Positions 36,292 through 45,603 of a stretch of 64,000 nucleotides of DNA are shown piece by piece. Origin of the DNA: Chloroflexota bacterium (GTDB taxonomy: Bacteria; Chloroflexota; Anaerolineae; B4-G1; DUEL01); contig JADBJJ010000027.1 of NCBI GenBank assembly GCA_014874475.1, forward strand, positions 283,793 to 347,792, written 5' to 3'. Under the pieces are notes generated by a model. It ran no database searches. It had not been told where the DNA came from and worked only from the letters and a program-made list of their open reading frames with translations. The stretch's first letter is position 1; every line of letters starts with the position of its first letter. The position numbers and the translations under genes were made by a program.

Positions 36292-38265
36292 TCACCGAAC
36301 AGAGTACTGATACGATGCTACCTCTGTTGTCACCGGCGCGTAGGCGGAGACGGCCACCACCGCCCGCTCCACGCCCCCGCCCAGTGGAATCTCCCACTCC
36401 CCCGTCTGGTCGGAGTTCAGTTCCAGCCGCTGGACGGTCGTCTGGGGCCCGAAGAGGACCAGTTGCACCAGCCATCGCTGAGGGAGAACGTTGGCATGGC
36501 GAACAAAGCCCGCGGCCTCCCATCCTCCACCGTCGGCCTCAAAATCGCTGAAGTAGCCAATCTCGGGGACGGCCACATCGTCCAGCGCGAAGCCCGGACG
36601 GTTGACCGCGTCGTCGGTGATGTACTCAAAGCGCACCAGCACCTTCTTCCCGGCATAAGGCGTCAGGTCCACCCGCTCCTGAATCCACTGGGCTTTGCTC
36701 TCTCCCCCACTGCGGCCCGTGTAGGCCCAGCCGAAAGAGTTGCCGTTGGGGTTCTCCGGCGTCCCAGAGGGGGTGGTCAGGATCTCCCAGGTCCTCCCGC
36801 CGTCAGCGGAGACCTCCACGTAGGCGTAGTCCCAGTCCTCTTCTATGTCGTACCAGCACCAGTATTCCAGCGTCGCCTTCTGGACGCCGGTCAGGTCAAA
36901 CTCACGCGTCAGGGTCATGTTGGAGTCGTCGCCCCGGTTGGACCACCAGAGGTACTTGCCGCTGTGGGCGCGGGTATCCATCAGCCCGACCTGAGTGGAG
37001 CCAGCGAAGGAGAAGCGCAGGGGACGGTCGCCTTTCAGTTCTATATAGTCGGCAGCATATTGGTGAACAGTAGCCCGGCGGTTCACCGGGTAGGATTCCA
37101 GACGGGTCTCTATCTTGAAGGGCGGCGGATTGATCTCCCGGTAACCGTATCGCCCGTCTGCCAGTTTGGGGTTATCCAGCAAATTGGCGACCACCCAATC
37201 GGCAAAGAGGTCTACGTGGGTCAGGCCGGTGCCCAGGTCGGCCAGGATCGCGTCCACGGCGGCGAAGCCGTTCTCATCGTGGGCCACCAGCGCCCTCGTC
37301 GCCTCTGCGCCGAAGCGGTCCAGGAAGTAGGCCATAAAGAGGTACGACGCGCCGTAGTTGGCCCCGGCGGCCCCTGGGCCCTCGGGCCAGGAGTTCAATT
37401 GGGTATCGGGTAGGCGAGAGAAGACGTAGTCGGCGCCACCCGTATCGTAGCCGTTCAGGTACGAGGCCAGTTCCGACGAGCCCTCGTTCAGCCAGGTGTC
37501 CTCGTTCCGGTCGTTGTACCAGTGAATCATGTGCTGGAACTCGTGGGCCAGAACACCGTTGTAGAAGTTGTCGTTGACGTTGACATTCTCAATATGGATG
37601 TAGAACATCTCCATCGCGTTGGAGTCCTCGCGAACGGCGGGGACAAACTCGTCGGCGGAGGAGTAGTAGCCCGCAACGCTATCCCCCAGGTTGCGGGCGT
37701 GGAGGATGTGGAGGCGGGGATCGTTGTCCACGCCGGGGTTCCATTCAGAGCCGAAAAAGTGGCGATTGGTGGGGTAGGTCTTCTGGGCGAAGAGGTCCGC
37801 TGCCGTCTTAAGGGCTCTCTCGTCCACTTCCACGCCCTCTTCTACCCACATGTAGACGACATCGTTCTTGTAACGGAGGCAGGCGGTCAGGTCAAACTGT
37901 TCGTTCGTATCCACGTTGGAAGCGTGGAAGACGCGGCAGGTGCCGACGGGGTAATCCGGCGCGCCTTCCGGGTGGATGGTACGGGGGATGTCTGGCGGGA
38001 CGCCCCGCAGGCGAATCGCCAGTTCGTGGAGGTCACGGACGGGGATGAGGGTCGTCTCCAGCAACCGCTCCGTCTCGGGTGCTTCCGGGGGCAGCGGCTC
38101 ACGGGTCAGTTGGGGGGTGATAGGTGGCTCCTGTGTGGGTTCTACCGCGCTGAGAAGGGGCTCCAGCAAGGACTCCCAGTTGATGGTGGAAATCCACGAA
38201 CAGCAAGCGCAGGCTATGAGCAGAAGCAGCACAGAGGTCGCCAGTACAATTTGTAGAGGTTTCAT
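36292..38265 (-). CDS. Secreted lipoprotein zinc metalloprotease, immune-inhibitor-A-like
   Basis: A 657-residue exported protease. The N-terminus is a signal peptide with lipobox LIAC, so it should be lipid-anchored. The zinc motif HEFQH (H241 and H245) is followed by NEGSSE with the likely third ligand E261. The C-terminal half has jelly-roll-like modules resembling the M6 InhA VEG/MAM-like region (SGKYLWWSNRGDDSNM, LEYWCWYDIEEDWDYAYVE, FALDDVAVPE). The ATG at 38265 has GGAGAG upstream. It lies directly upstream of murI but a functional link is not obvious. Confidence 0.85.
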   Translation of the reverse strand: MKPLQIVLATSVLLLLIACACCSWISTINWESLLEPLLSAVEPTQEPPITPQLTREPLPPEAPETERLLETTLIPVRDLHELAIRLRGVPPDIPRTIHPEGAPDYPVGTCRVFHASNVDTNEQFDLTACLRYKNDVVYMWVEEGVEVDERALKTAADLFAQKTYPTNRHFFGSEWNPGVDNDPRLHILHARNLGDSVAGYYSSADEFVPAVREDSNAMEMFYIHIENVNVNDNFYNGVLAHEFQHMIHWYNDRNEDTWLNEGSSELASYLNGYDTGGADYVFSRLPDTQLNSWPEGPGAAGANYGASYLFMAYFLDRFGAEATRALVAHDENGFAAVDAILADLGTGLTHVDLFADWVVANLLDNPKLADGRYGYREINPPPFKIETRLESYPVNRRATVHQYAADYIELKGDRPLRFSFAGSTQVGLMDTRAHSGKYLWWSNRGDDSNMTLTREFDLTGVQKATLEYWCWYDIEEDWDYAYVEVSADGGRTWEILTTPSGTPENPNGNSFGWAYTGRSGGESKAQWIQERVDLTPYAGKKVLVRFEYITDDAVNRPGFALDDVAVPEIGYFSDFEADGGGWEAAGFVRHANVLPQRWLVQLVLFGPQTTVQRLELNSDQTGEWEIPLGGGVERAVVAVSAYAPVTTEVASYQYSVR

Positions 38266-38479
38266 GGTTTTTCTTTCTCTCCTCTCTTCATCCAGCAAGA
38301 GTTGCTGGAGCAGGGGGCGAAGGGCGGGAATATCCCGCTTTGCTGCTTTCCGTACGATGTGCAGGTCATCCCATCATAACCGTGGATTATCTTATCCCGT
38401 CTTCCGGCCCTCTCTTTCCAGAATAGAGCAAAGGCTTCCGCCTTGTTCCGTGCGTCCTATGATGAATCTTGGGCTACGT

Positions 38480-39721
38480 TCATCGTCCTTCTCCGTGGCC
38501 TTCCCGCATGACTCCTGCCATCAGGACGGCGGCCAGGAGCGCCGTCGCCGCACCGAAAAGGAAGGGAGCGGAAGGGCCGAATCCCTGCCAGAGGCCGACC
38601 CCCTGCCAGAGGACTCCCGCAATGAGGGACGCCGGGAAGTCCAGGATGCCCAGGACGGCGTTGTAGGTGCCGTAGGCGGAGCCGCGCAGGTGCGGGGGCA
38701 CGATATCGGCGACCATAGCCTTGGCAGTCCCATAGGCCATGCCGTAGTATACTCCGTAAAGGGCATAGAGCAACCAGACCTGCCAGCCGGTACGGGCCAG
38801 CGCCACTCCCAGATAGATGGCCCCGTAAACCAGCCATCCGCCCATGATAACCCGTTTCCGACCGATACGGTCGGATAGGGAGCCCGCCGGAGTGGAGACC
38901 AGGGTGTAGACCAGGTTGAAAGTCGCTAACATTCCCAGCACGCCGACCACGCTCAGCCCCCGCTCCTGGGCGCGAAGGATGAGGAACGCGTCCGACGAGT
39001 TGCCCAGGTCAAAAAGGCCGACGATGAGCATAAAGAGGGCGAACTGCCGCCCCAGGCCCCGGAAGGTGATCCGGGGCCGCTCCGCCCCGCCTGTCACCGG
39101 CACATCCTGCGCGCCCAGTACCAGTACCAGGACCCCCAGGATGCCCGGAATGATGCTGATGAGGACAACGGTCTGGAAGGTGCTCCGGCTCAGTTGGACG
39201 GTCCCGCCCTGGGCCAGCCAGACGACTATCAGGGCGATGAGAATCCCTATCAGCGCGCCCGCCGTGTCGGCGGCGCGGTGGAATCCGAAGGCCAGGCCCC
39301 GGTTCTCCTCCTGGACGGAATCGGCAACCAGCGCATCCCGGGGGGCGGTCCGGATGCCCTTGCCGACTCGGTCGGCCCAGCGGATCGCCGCGACCAGGCC
39401 CCAGGAGTTGGCAAAGTAGAAAAGCGGTTTGGAGACAGCCGAGAGCGCATATCCGGCCACCGCCAACCCTTTGCGGGCCCGCAGCCGGTCAGATAACCAT
39501 CCGGAGAAGACTTTGAGCAGGCTGGACGTGGCCTCAGCGACGCCCTCTATCAGGCCGATGATGCTGGTGCGGATACCCAGGACGTTGGCCATAAAGAGGG
39601 GCAGGAGGTTCAGGATCATCTCGCTGGAGATGTCCGTAAAGAAACTGGTCAGGCCGGTGGCCCAGACATTGCGGGGAAGGGAACGCAATCCCGTGTGAGG
39701 TTGCGGGGTGGTTTCGCTCAT
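38480..39721 (-). CDS. Major facilitator superfamily transporter
   Basis: A 413-residue MFS protein with about 12 membrane helices. SSEMILNLLPLFMANVLG and the loop GWLSDRLRARKG (MFS motif A-like) are visible near the N-terminus. RVGKGIRTAPRDALVADSV near residue 105 is typical of a bacterial MFS subgroup often annotated as permease of unknown substrate. The ATG at 39721 is used because upstream codons overlap the HEAT-repeat gene. It is the last of a five-gene minus-strand run. Confidence 0.87.
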   Translation of the reverse strand: MSETTPQPHTGLRSLPRNVWATGLTSFFTDISSEMILNLLPLFMANVLGIRTSIIGLIEGVAEATSSLLKVFSGWLSDRLRARKGLAVAGYALSAVSKPLFYFANSWGLVAAIRWADRVGKGIRTAPRDALVADSVQEENRGLAFGFHRAADTAGALIGILIALIVVWLAQGGTVQLSRSTFQTVVLISIIPGILGVLVLVLGAQDVPVTGGAERPRITFRGLGRQFALFMLIVGLFDLGNSSDAFLILRAQERGLSVVGVLGMLATFNLVYTLVSTPAGSLSDRIGRKRVIMGGWLVYGAIYLGVALARTGWQVWLLYALYGVYYGMAYGTAKAMVADIVPPHLRGSAYGTYNAVLGILDFPASLIAGVLWQGVGLWQGFGPSAPFLFGAATALLAAVLMAGVMREGHGEGR

Positions 39722-39743
39722 AGAGTCTGTGCTCCAACGGGCT

Positions 39744-40328
39744 CTAATCGGGTGAGAAGAACACCATCCCAACCCCCATCTGCTCCAGCGCCTCCTCGGC
39801 GTAATAGGTGACCAGCGCGCTGGGGTCGTCCAGCGCGGCGCAGAGGGCGGGGATGGCCTCCTCGGGTTGAATGGCGCAGAGGGCGCGGGCGGCACCGGCG
39901 CGGGTAGCCGCGTTCTCGTCCCCCAGCGCAGCGATCAGGGCCGGGACGGCGGGGGGCCCAATCCGGGCCAGCGCGTCGGCAGCCAGGCGGGCCACGTAGG
40001 CCGAAGGGTCAGAAAGGCGGGCCACCAGGGAGTCCACAGCCTCCGGCGGTCGGAGACCGGCCAGTCCCACTATCGTACAGGCCCGCACGTCCGGATCGGG
40101 GTCTTCTAGGGCGGCGATGAGCGCGGCCACCGCCCGAGGGGTACCGACCGCTGCCAGAGCGCGGACGGCCCACCAGCGGCGGTCCCGGTCCGGGGCGGTC
40201 TGCCATTCCATCAGGGTGGGCAGAGCCGCGTCTCCCAATGGCCCGACGCGCTGGGCCGCCTCCTCTGCCCGCGGGTCATCGTCAGCGGCGATGGCTTCTT
40301 CCAGAGCACGCAGTGGGTCCATATCCAT
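39744..40328 (-). CDS. HEAT-repeat protein
   Basis: A 194-residue all-helical protein built of about five HEAT/PBS-lyase-type repeats, each with a pattern like RWWAVRALAAVGTPRAVAALIAALEDPDPDVR. Such proteins are protein-protein interaction scaffolds. It ends 23 bases from the MFS gene start and follows the DUF123 gene by 28 bases. No partner can be named. Confidence 0.85.
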   Translation of the reverse strand: MDMDPLRALEEAIAADDDPRAEEAAQRVGPLGDAALPTLMEWQTAPDRDRRWWAVRALAAVGTPRAVAALIAALEDPDPDVRACTIVGLAGLRPPEAVDSLVARLSDPSAYVARLAADALARIGPPAVPALIAALGDENAATRAGAARALCAIQPEEAIPALCAALDDPSALVTYYAEEALEQMGVGMVFFSPD

Positions 40329-40356
40329 GATAGTGTGCGGGGCAACTCCGCAGAGG

Positions 40357-40779
40357 CTACTCCACCCCGCTCAGCCGGACAAACCGTTCCCGGTCCGGGG
40401 GGTCGGGGAAGTGATACAGGTGAGCCGGGCACCGGCAGTCCGATGATCCGAATCCCGGAATGAGGCAAGACGCGCCGGGCATCTGGGCCAGCACGCCCGC
40501 CCAGAGGCATTCCCGCCGGTCCGTCCCCGTTGCCCACCATACAGCAGTGGGCCGGGCAGCGGGCTGGAGAAAATCCACGTGCCAGACCGGAGTTTTGGGG
40601 TAGCGGAGGTGGCGGGCCAGTCGGGCGGATAGTCCACCCGGCCCTCGGGCACTGCCCACATAGGCCAGCCAGCCAGCCGGAATCTGGAATTCCCCTAACC
40701 GCCCGATCTGCACCCGTTGCGTTTTCTCCATTCGGAGGACCAACACATATGTGCCGGGCAGACGGGGTATGACCTTCAT
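40357..40779 (-). CDS. DUF123 / GIY-YIG-like family protein
   Basis: A 140-residue protein starting MKVIPRLPGTYVLVL, with YVGSARGPGGLSARLARHLR near residue 42 and WHVDFLQP near 67. These match DUF123, a GIY-YIG-related family sometimes fused to endonuclease III. Four Cys and a C-terminal CRCPAHLYHF motif are visible. The ATG at 40779 has AAGGAGAG upstream and overlaps the stop of the small membrane protein (ATGA). Confidence 0.8.
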   Translation of the reverse strand: MKVIPRLPGTYVLVLRMEKTQRVQIGRLGEFQIPAGWLAYVGSARGPGGLSARLARHLRYPKTPVWHVDFLQPAARPTAVWWATGTDRRECLWAGVLAQMPGASCLIPGFGSSDCRCPAHLYHFPDPPDRERFVRLSGVE

Positions 40780-41027
40780 CGCCCTCTCCTTGCCGGATCC
40801 TGACCCCTCCCCACCTTCTTCTGCCACAGTATGCCCGCCCACCATGCGACAACTCCCCCCAGGGCAGCCAGCGCCAGGCCGAGCAGATCCATTCGGGAGA
40901 TGGAGTGGGAAGCGTTCATTGTGTACAGGATGCTCCCTTCATAGGGGTCAGGGAGGGCCATCACCACAAGGCCGACCAGAATGCCTAGGAAACTAATGGC
41001 GGCCAGAACAAATACCCGCCAGTCCAT
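40776..41027 (-). CDS. Small two-helix membrane protein
   Basis: An 83-residue protein with two membrane helices (about 6-25 and 48-67) and a basic C-terminal tail (KKVGRGQDPARRGR). Its end overlaps the DUF123 start by 4 bases, and it begins 11 bases after the Trm112-like gene. The start at 41027 (MDWRVFVLAA) avoids overlap with that gene. No family recognised. Confidence 0.6.
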   Translation of the reverse strand: MDWRVFVLAAISFLGILVGLVVMALPDPYEGSILYTMNASHSISRMDLLGLALAALGGVVAWWAGILWQKKVGRGQDPARRGR

Positions 41028-41038
41028 TGACTTTTGTG

Positions 41039-41284
41039 CTATTCTCCTGGTGGCGGTACTGGCAAGTCCTCCACCGCGACGTGAATCCATTTATCCCCTT
41101 CTTCAATGAGCATAACGGGGATGTCGTCGCGGATGGGATACTTGCGGCCACAATCCGGCTCCTGGCAGACCAGCCAGTAGCCGTGGACCAGTTCCAGCCG
41201 TCCCGGGTCATCGCCGGGTTTTCGGGTCTCCCCGCTCACACAGTAGGGGCATCGGAGGATCGCCAGCAGTTCCGGGTCTACCAT
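41039..41284 (-). CDS. Trm112-like zinc-ribbon protein
   Basis: An 81-residue protein beginning MVDPELLAILRCPYC, with Cys12/Cys15 and Cys40/Cys45 forming a zinc-ribbon pattern and ending with YPIRDDIPVMLIEE, the Trm112/UPF0434 signature. Family members are small partners or stabilisers of methyltransferases. AGGAGG precedes the ATG. It is the first gene of the minus-strand run Trm112 - membrane protein - DUF123 - HEAT - MFS. Confidence 0.9.
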   Translation of the reverse strand: MVDPELLAILRCPYCVSGETRKPGDDPGRLELVHGYWLVCQEPDCGRKYPIRDDIPVMLIEEGDKWIHVAVEDLPVPPPGE

Positions 41285-41374
41285 CAGAGCCTCCTGTTTC
41301 CTGTATCTTTTATCTTGCTTCTTACTTCGCTTCTTGTCCGCAATCATACACCAAAACGGGAAAACCGCCAATTC

Positions 41375-41403
41375 TTGCAGGAAACCCCGCTTCGGTTTAT
41401 AAT
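41375..41403 (+). promoter_or_regulatory. Promoter of tRNA-Leu
   Basis: TTGCAG (41375-41380), a 17-base spacer and TATAAT (41398-41403) lie about 44 bases upstream of the tRNA. Confidence 0.75.
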
Positions 41404-41447
41404 AGGCCACAAGCCATAGATCACTGATGGCTGACTTTCCTTTATCT

Positions 41448-41529
41448 GGGGAAGTGTCGGAATGGGCAGACGAGCGTGACTTAGGATCACGTGGGTACTC
41501 CCGTGCGGGTTCGAGTCCCGCCTTCCCCA
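41448..41529 (+). tRNA. tRNA-Leu (anticodon UAG)
   Basis: Acceptor stem GGGGAAG/CTTCCCC with A73, anticodon stem CGTGA/TCACG with loop CTTAGGA, long variable arm, and T-arm GCGGG-TTCGAGT-CCCGC. The 3' CCA is not encoded. Confidence 0.95.
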
Positions 41530-41850
41530 CTGGGGCGAATGATCCAGTACGTGTGTGCAACTTGATTTTCAGGAGACGAAGGTGCGCCGGTGCCTGTCCC
41601 CACTCTTGCTCCTCCTCGTCCGCTTGCCTCTCGGCGGCGGGAGGGGAAGGGGGCATATCAGGGTTCTGAGAGGCGACGGCTTCATTGTCGTCTCTCAAAA
41701 CTCCCTCACCTCCTCTTTCCACCCCAACTGCAGGGAGGAGAAGGGGGGCCAAAGGCCTGTAGCGCGAAGAGTATGAGCCTCTCAAAGGCGTTACCCATAG
41801 CGTCCGATGATCAATTGACCAGTACCCAATTTCCCATATCTGGAGGATGA
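41530..41850. other. Intergenic stretch between tRNA-Leu and tig
   Basis: About 320 bases with no convincing gene. Open frames here have no ribosome-binding sites and no recognisable product. The stretch contains a hairpin (41667-41697, TGAGAGGCGAC with its near-complement) and a C/T- versus G/A-rich palindrome (41701-41748). The tig ribosome-binding site is at 41841-41845 (GGAGG). Confidence 0.5.
41701..41748. repeat. C/T-rich versus G/A-rich palindromic element
   Basis: CTCCCTCACCTCCTCTTTCC at the left pairs imperfectly with GGGAGGAGAAGG at the right around a CAACTGCA centre. Confidence 0.45.
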
Positions 41851-43179
41851 ATGGAGCAATCAGCAATACTGGTGACGACAAAGCCCGTTGGGAAACGGGA
41901 CCTGCGGTTGACTGTGGAAATTCCCGAAGAGCGAGTGCAGCAAGAGATGCGCCGGGTCGCGCGGGAGATTTCAGCGCAGGTCACCATCCCGGGCTTCCGG
42001 AAGGGAAAGGCTCCCTATAGCGTGGTCCTGCAACAATATGGCGAGAAGCGTTTGCGGGAGCAAGTAGCGGAGGATCTGAGCCGCGAGTTTTACCAGGCCG
42101 CTCTGCAGCAAGAGAAGATCACCCCCTACGGGCCGGCCAGTCTGGAAGATATTCAGTTAAGCCCGATGCGGCTTACTTTCACCCTGCCCCTTCCGCCCAT
42201 TGTCCGCCTGGGAGACTATCGCTCTTTGCGGGTGGAATTTCCCTCGGTGGAGGTGAAGGAAGAGGAAATTCAGGATATACTGGAGGACATCCGCAAGGAA
42301 AACGCCGTATCGGAACCAGTGGAAGGACGGGGCGCTCAGCCAGGAGACCTCCTGCACATCTGGGTAGAGGGTCGTACAGACCAGGGTGAACTGTTTCTGG
42401 AGGATGATGACGTTGAGGTCATTCTGGACCCCGATGATATCTATCCGGCGCCCGGCTTCTACAGTGCCCTGGAAGGGATGATGCCCGGCGAGGAGCGCAC
42501 TTTCCGCCTCAAAGCGCCCGATGGGCAACCCTCCGAAGAAGTGGAGTTTCGCGTTCGGTTGCGGGCGCTGTATAACCGCATTCTCCCCGATCTGGATGAC
42601 GATCTGGCCCGGGCGGCGGGTCCCTACTCCAGCCTGGAAGCGTTGAAGGAGGACATTCGGGAGCGACTTGTGCGGATAAAGCAGGAAGCCGCGCAAAATG
42701 AGTATGTTACCACTGTCGTCCAACAACTGGTGGAACAATCCGAAGTGGAATATCCCTCCACTCTGTTGGAGGAGCAACTGCAGAACCTGTTAGAGCAGCT
42801 TGAGGAGAGGGTGCGGGAAGAGCAACGGATGAGTCTCCAGGACTACCTGAAAGTCACCGGGCGGACTATGGAAGACCTCTACGAGCGTCTGTTTCCCATT
42901 GCGGATTATCGGGTCCGTCGGATACTGGTTCTGGGAGAACTTGTGCTGGCGGAAGGGTTGATGGTGAGCGACGAGGAAGTGGAGCAGCGCATTCAGACCG
43001 TTTGTGAGGCGTGGCCGGACCAGGCCGAAGCCATACGGGCTCAACTGGAAGAGCCGGAGAATCGGGAGCATCTGAGAGTCCGGATGCTCTATGATAAGGT
43101 GATGGATCGATTGGTTGCGATCGCCCAGGGCAAGGCGGTATCTGAACCGCCGACAGGAGGAGAGAATGAGACCCCATAA
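41851..43179 (+). CDS. tig: Trigger factor
   Basis: A 442-residue ribosome-associated chaperone and prolyl isomerase. The ribosome-docking signature is seen at [16 protein letters not shown] (about residue 44). A FKBP-like region (about 160-245) and a long helical C-terminal domain follow. Length is normal for the family. GGAGG lies 6 bases upstream of the ATG. It overlaps clpP by 14 bases, the standard tig-clpP pairing for protein folding and turnover. Confidence 0.95.
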   Translation: MEQSAILVTTKPVGKRDLRLTVEIPEERVQQEMRRVAREISAQVTIPGFRKGKAPYSVVLQQYGEKRLREQVAEDLSREFYQAALQQEKITPYGPASLEDIQLSPMRLTFTLPLPPIVRLGDYRSLRVEFPSVEVKEEEIQDILEDIRKENAVSEPVEGRGAQPGDLLHIWVEGRTDQGELFLEDDDVEVILDPDDIYPAPGFYSALEGMMPGEERTFRLKAPDGQPSEEVEFRVRLRALYNRILPDLDDDLARAAGPYSSLEALKEDIRERLVRIKQEAAQNEYVTTVVQQLVEQSEVEYPSTLLEEQLQNLLEQLEERVREEQRMSLQDYLKVTGRTMEDLYERLFPIADYRVRRILVLGELVLAEGLMVSDEEVEQRIQTVCEAWPDQAEAIRAQLEEPENREHLRVRMLYDKVMDRLVAIAQGKAVSEPPTGGENETP

Positions 43180-43777
43180 CCTGATTCCGATGGTCATTGA
43201 GTCCACCAGTCGGGGAGAAAGGGCCTACGATATTTTCTCCCTGCTGTTGCGGGAACGCATTGTTTTCCTTGGCACCCCCATCACTGACCAGATTGCAAAC
43301 CTGGTCATTGCCCAGTTGCTCTTTCTGGACCGAGAGGATTCGGAACGGGAGATTTCCCTCTACATTCACTCCCCGGGCGGGGTTATCTCGGCGGGGCTGG
43401 CGATATACGACACAATGCAACTCATCCGGCCTCCCCTCTCCACGATTGCAGTGGGGATGGCGGCCAGCATGGCCACTGTCCTGCTGGCGGCGGGGACCAA
43501 GGGGCGGCGTTTTGCCCTGCCCCATGCCACCATCCACCTGCATCAGCCTCTGGGTGGTGTGGAGGGCCAGGCAGCGGACATAGAGATTGCCGCGCGGGAG
43601 ATTCTCCGCCAGCGGGCTCTACTGAATGACCTGCTGAAGAAACACACCGGCCTCTCCGACAGCCAGATAGAGCGCCTTACCGACCGGGATTTCTACATGA
43701 CCGCTGAACAGGCTGTCCAGTACGGCATCGTTGACGCCGTACTGAGTCTACCGGAAGAAAGGAAGAAACCGGAATAA
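43166..43777 (+). CDS. clpP: ATP-dependent Clp protease proteolytic subunit
   Basis: A 203-residue ClpP. The catalytic Ser101 is in [14 protein letters not shown], and His126 is in HLHQPLGG, 25 residues later as expected. The acidic member lies near TDRDFYM. The ATG at 43166 is preceded by AGGAGGAGAG within the end of tig. It assembles as a tetradecamer with Clp ATPases, none of which is encoded nearby. Confidence 0.95.
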   Translation: MRPHNLIPMVIESTSRGERAYDIFSLLLRERIVFLGTPITDQIANLVIAQLLFLDREDSEREISLYIHSPGGVISAGLAIYDTMQLIRPPLSTIAVGMAASMATVLLAAGTKGRRFALPHATIHLHQPLGGVEGQAADIEIAAREILRQRALLNDLLKKHTGLSDSQIERLTDRDFYMTAEQAVQYGIVDAVLSLPEERKKPE

Positions 43778-43929
43778 CCCCCCTTTTGTATCCGTTGAAA
43801 TAAGGGCCAACAATACGGAGTTTCGCGAGGTCGTACCGGTGGCAAGCCCCGCAAAGTTGCTGTTTTTTACTTCTCCTTGATGAGATTCAACCGATTCGTT
43901 GAAGTAACGGACATGTCGTAAACAGCACT

Positions 43930-45567
43930 ATGCCGAAAAACGATAATGTTCCCCGGGTCCTCATCGCCGATGATGACCCCCAGATTGCCGGCCTGATTCG
44001 GGAAGTCCTGGAACTGACCGATTGCGAGGTCTTGGAGGCCCGTTCCGGCGAAGAAGCGCTGGAGATACTGCGCCGCGAAAATGCTTCTGACCGACCGGTG
44101 GATGTCCTTTTGCTGGACATCCTGATGCCCGGCATCAGCGGTTACGAGGTCATCTCCCGCGTCAAATCCGATCCCCTTCTGGCGATCACTTCCATCATTG
44201 TCACCACTGCCCTGGCCTCCATCACCGACAAAACCTTGGGGTTGGGGATGGGGGCGGATGACTATCTCACCAAACCCTTTGACCCCCGGGAACTGGTGGC
44301 CCGCATTCAGGTCATCATGCGCATCCGCAACACGGAGCAGATCCTGCGCCAACGCAACCGGGAACTGGCCATTCTGACGGAGGTGAGCCGCACCATCATC
44401 TCCAGCCTGGACCTGGAAGAGGTGTTGAAAGCCGCCGTAGAGGGGGTTCGGGAAATCCTCCCGACTGCTGCAGGTGTCCTGGTGCTGATGGATGAGGAGA
44501 CCGGAGACATGACCTTTTACAAGGATGTCGCGGGGAGCCATCCACTGATGGGCCATCCGCTCCCCACAGAGCGGAGCATCATCCGTCACGTAGTGACAAC
44601 CGGGCAGCCGTACCTGACAAATAATGCGCCCCAAGACCCGCTTTTCTCCCCTCTGGTGGACGGGTGGGGGCTGCAGACGCGCGCTATTCTCTGCGTTCCT
44701 CTGCTGGTGCGGGAGCAGGTCATTGGCGCGTTGGAACTGGCGGATAAGGTGGGGGGGCCGTTCACGGAGACCGACCGAGACCTCCTGCAGATGCTGGCAG
44801 GCTCTGTCGCCGTGGCCGTGGAGAATGCTCAGTTGTACGCTGAGGTGAATGATTACGCTCGGGCTCTGGAACGCTCCCATGCCCAACTGATCCAGGCTGA
44901 GAAGATGGCAGCCATTGGCCGTCTGGCGGCCTCTATCGCCCACGAGATCAACAACCCCCTTCAGGCTATCCACAACACCATCCACCTGGCGATGACGGAC
45001 CGTCTCCCCGCGGAGAAGAGAGGGGAATACCTGGGGATGGCCCAGAAGGAAGTGGAGCGTCTGATTGAGATTGTCCAGCGGATGCTGGAATTCTATCGCC
45101 CCTCTAAGGGAGGAGTTGTTCGGGTAGACCTGAACCATCTCCTGCAAGACGCTCTGGCTATCGCCGACAAACGACTCCAGCATGGACATGTCCGGGTTTT
45201 CGCTCGCTTTGCAGAAAATTTGCCACCCGTTCTCGGCATCCCCGACCAGTTGACCCAGGTTTTCCTGAACATTATCATCAATGCAGTGGAGGCGATGCCG
45301 GATGGCGGGGATTTACGGGTGGGTACCCTGCTGGCCAAAGATCAGCGCTCGGTCCTGGTTGCCTTTCATGATTCTGGCCCTGGCCTGACGGCTGATCAGA
45401 TTGCTCATATCTTTGAGCCTTTCTACACCACCAAGCCCAGTGGTACCGGATTGGGTCTGGCTATCAGTTACGGCATCATAGAACGGCACGGCGGCACTAT
45501 AGAGGTCTCCAGCCAGCCGGGACAGGGCGCGACCTTTGTCGTCCGCCTGCCTGTTCCACTGCCATAG
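43930..45567 (+). CDS. Receiver-GAF histidine kinase
   Basis: A 545-residue soluble kinase. An N-terminal receiver (about 8-128; D63 in LLLDILMPG, K in YLTKPFD) is followed by a GAF domain (about 145-300). The dimerisation domain has H338 in IAHEINNPLQ, and the ATPase domain ends the protein (DSGPGLTAD, GTGLGLAIS). The HEINNPL box matches the CHASE4 kinase at 26.8 kb, suggesting duplicated modules. No clear ribosome-binding site is visible at the ATG. The likely partner regulator starts 36 bases downstream. Confidence 0.9.
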   Translation: MPKNDNVPRVLIADDDPQIAGLIREVLELTDCEVLEARSGEEALEILRRENASDRPVDVLLLDILMPGISGYEVISRVKSDPLLAITSIIVTTALASITDKTLGLGMGADDYLTKPFDPRELVARIQVIMRIRNTEQILRQRNRELAILTEVSRTIISSLDLEEVLKAAVEGVREILPTAAGVLVLMDEETGDMTFYKDVAGSHPLMGHPLPTERSIIRHVVTTGQPYLTNNAPQDPLFSPLVDGWGLQTRAILCVPLLVREQVIGALELADKVGGPFTETDRDLLQMLAGSVAVAVENAQLYAEVNDYARALERSHAQLIQAEKMAAIGRLAASIAHEINNPLQAIHNTIHLAMTDRLPAEKRGEYLGMAQKEVERLIEIVQRMLEFYRPSKGGVVRVDLNHLLQDALAIADKRLQHGHVRVFARFAENLPPVLGIPDQLTQVFLNIIINAVEAMPDGGDLRVGTLLAKDQRSVLVAFHDSGPGLTADQIAHIFEPFYTTKPSGTGLGLAISYGIIERHGGTIEVSSQPGQGATFVVRLPVPLP

Positions 45568-45603
45568 ATGAGAGCAGCCCCGAGATAAAGCAGGAGAGGC
45601 GCT

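Noticed and set aside
41590-41850. Small plus-strand open frames before tig
   Set aside because: They lack ribosome-binding sites, overlap palindromic repeats and have no recognisable product.
43778-43929. Possible riboswitch or terminator between clpP and the receiver-GAF kinase
   Set aside because: A GCAAAG motif and a short stem before TTTTTT were seen. They do not fit a known riboswitch consensus, and the stem is too weak to call a terminator confidently.
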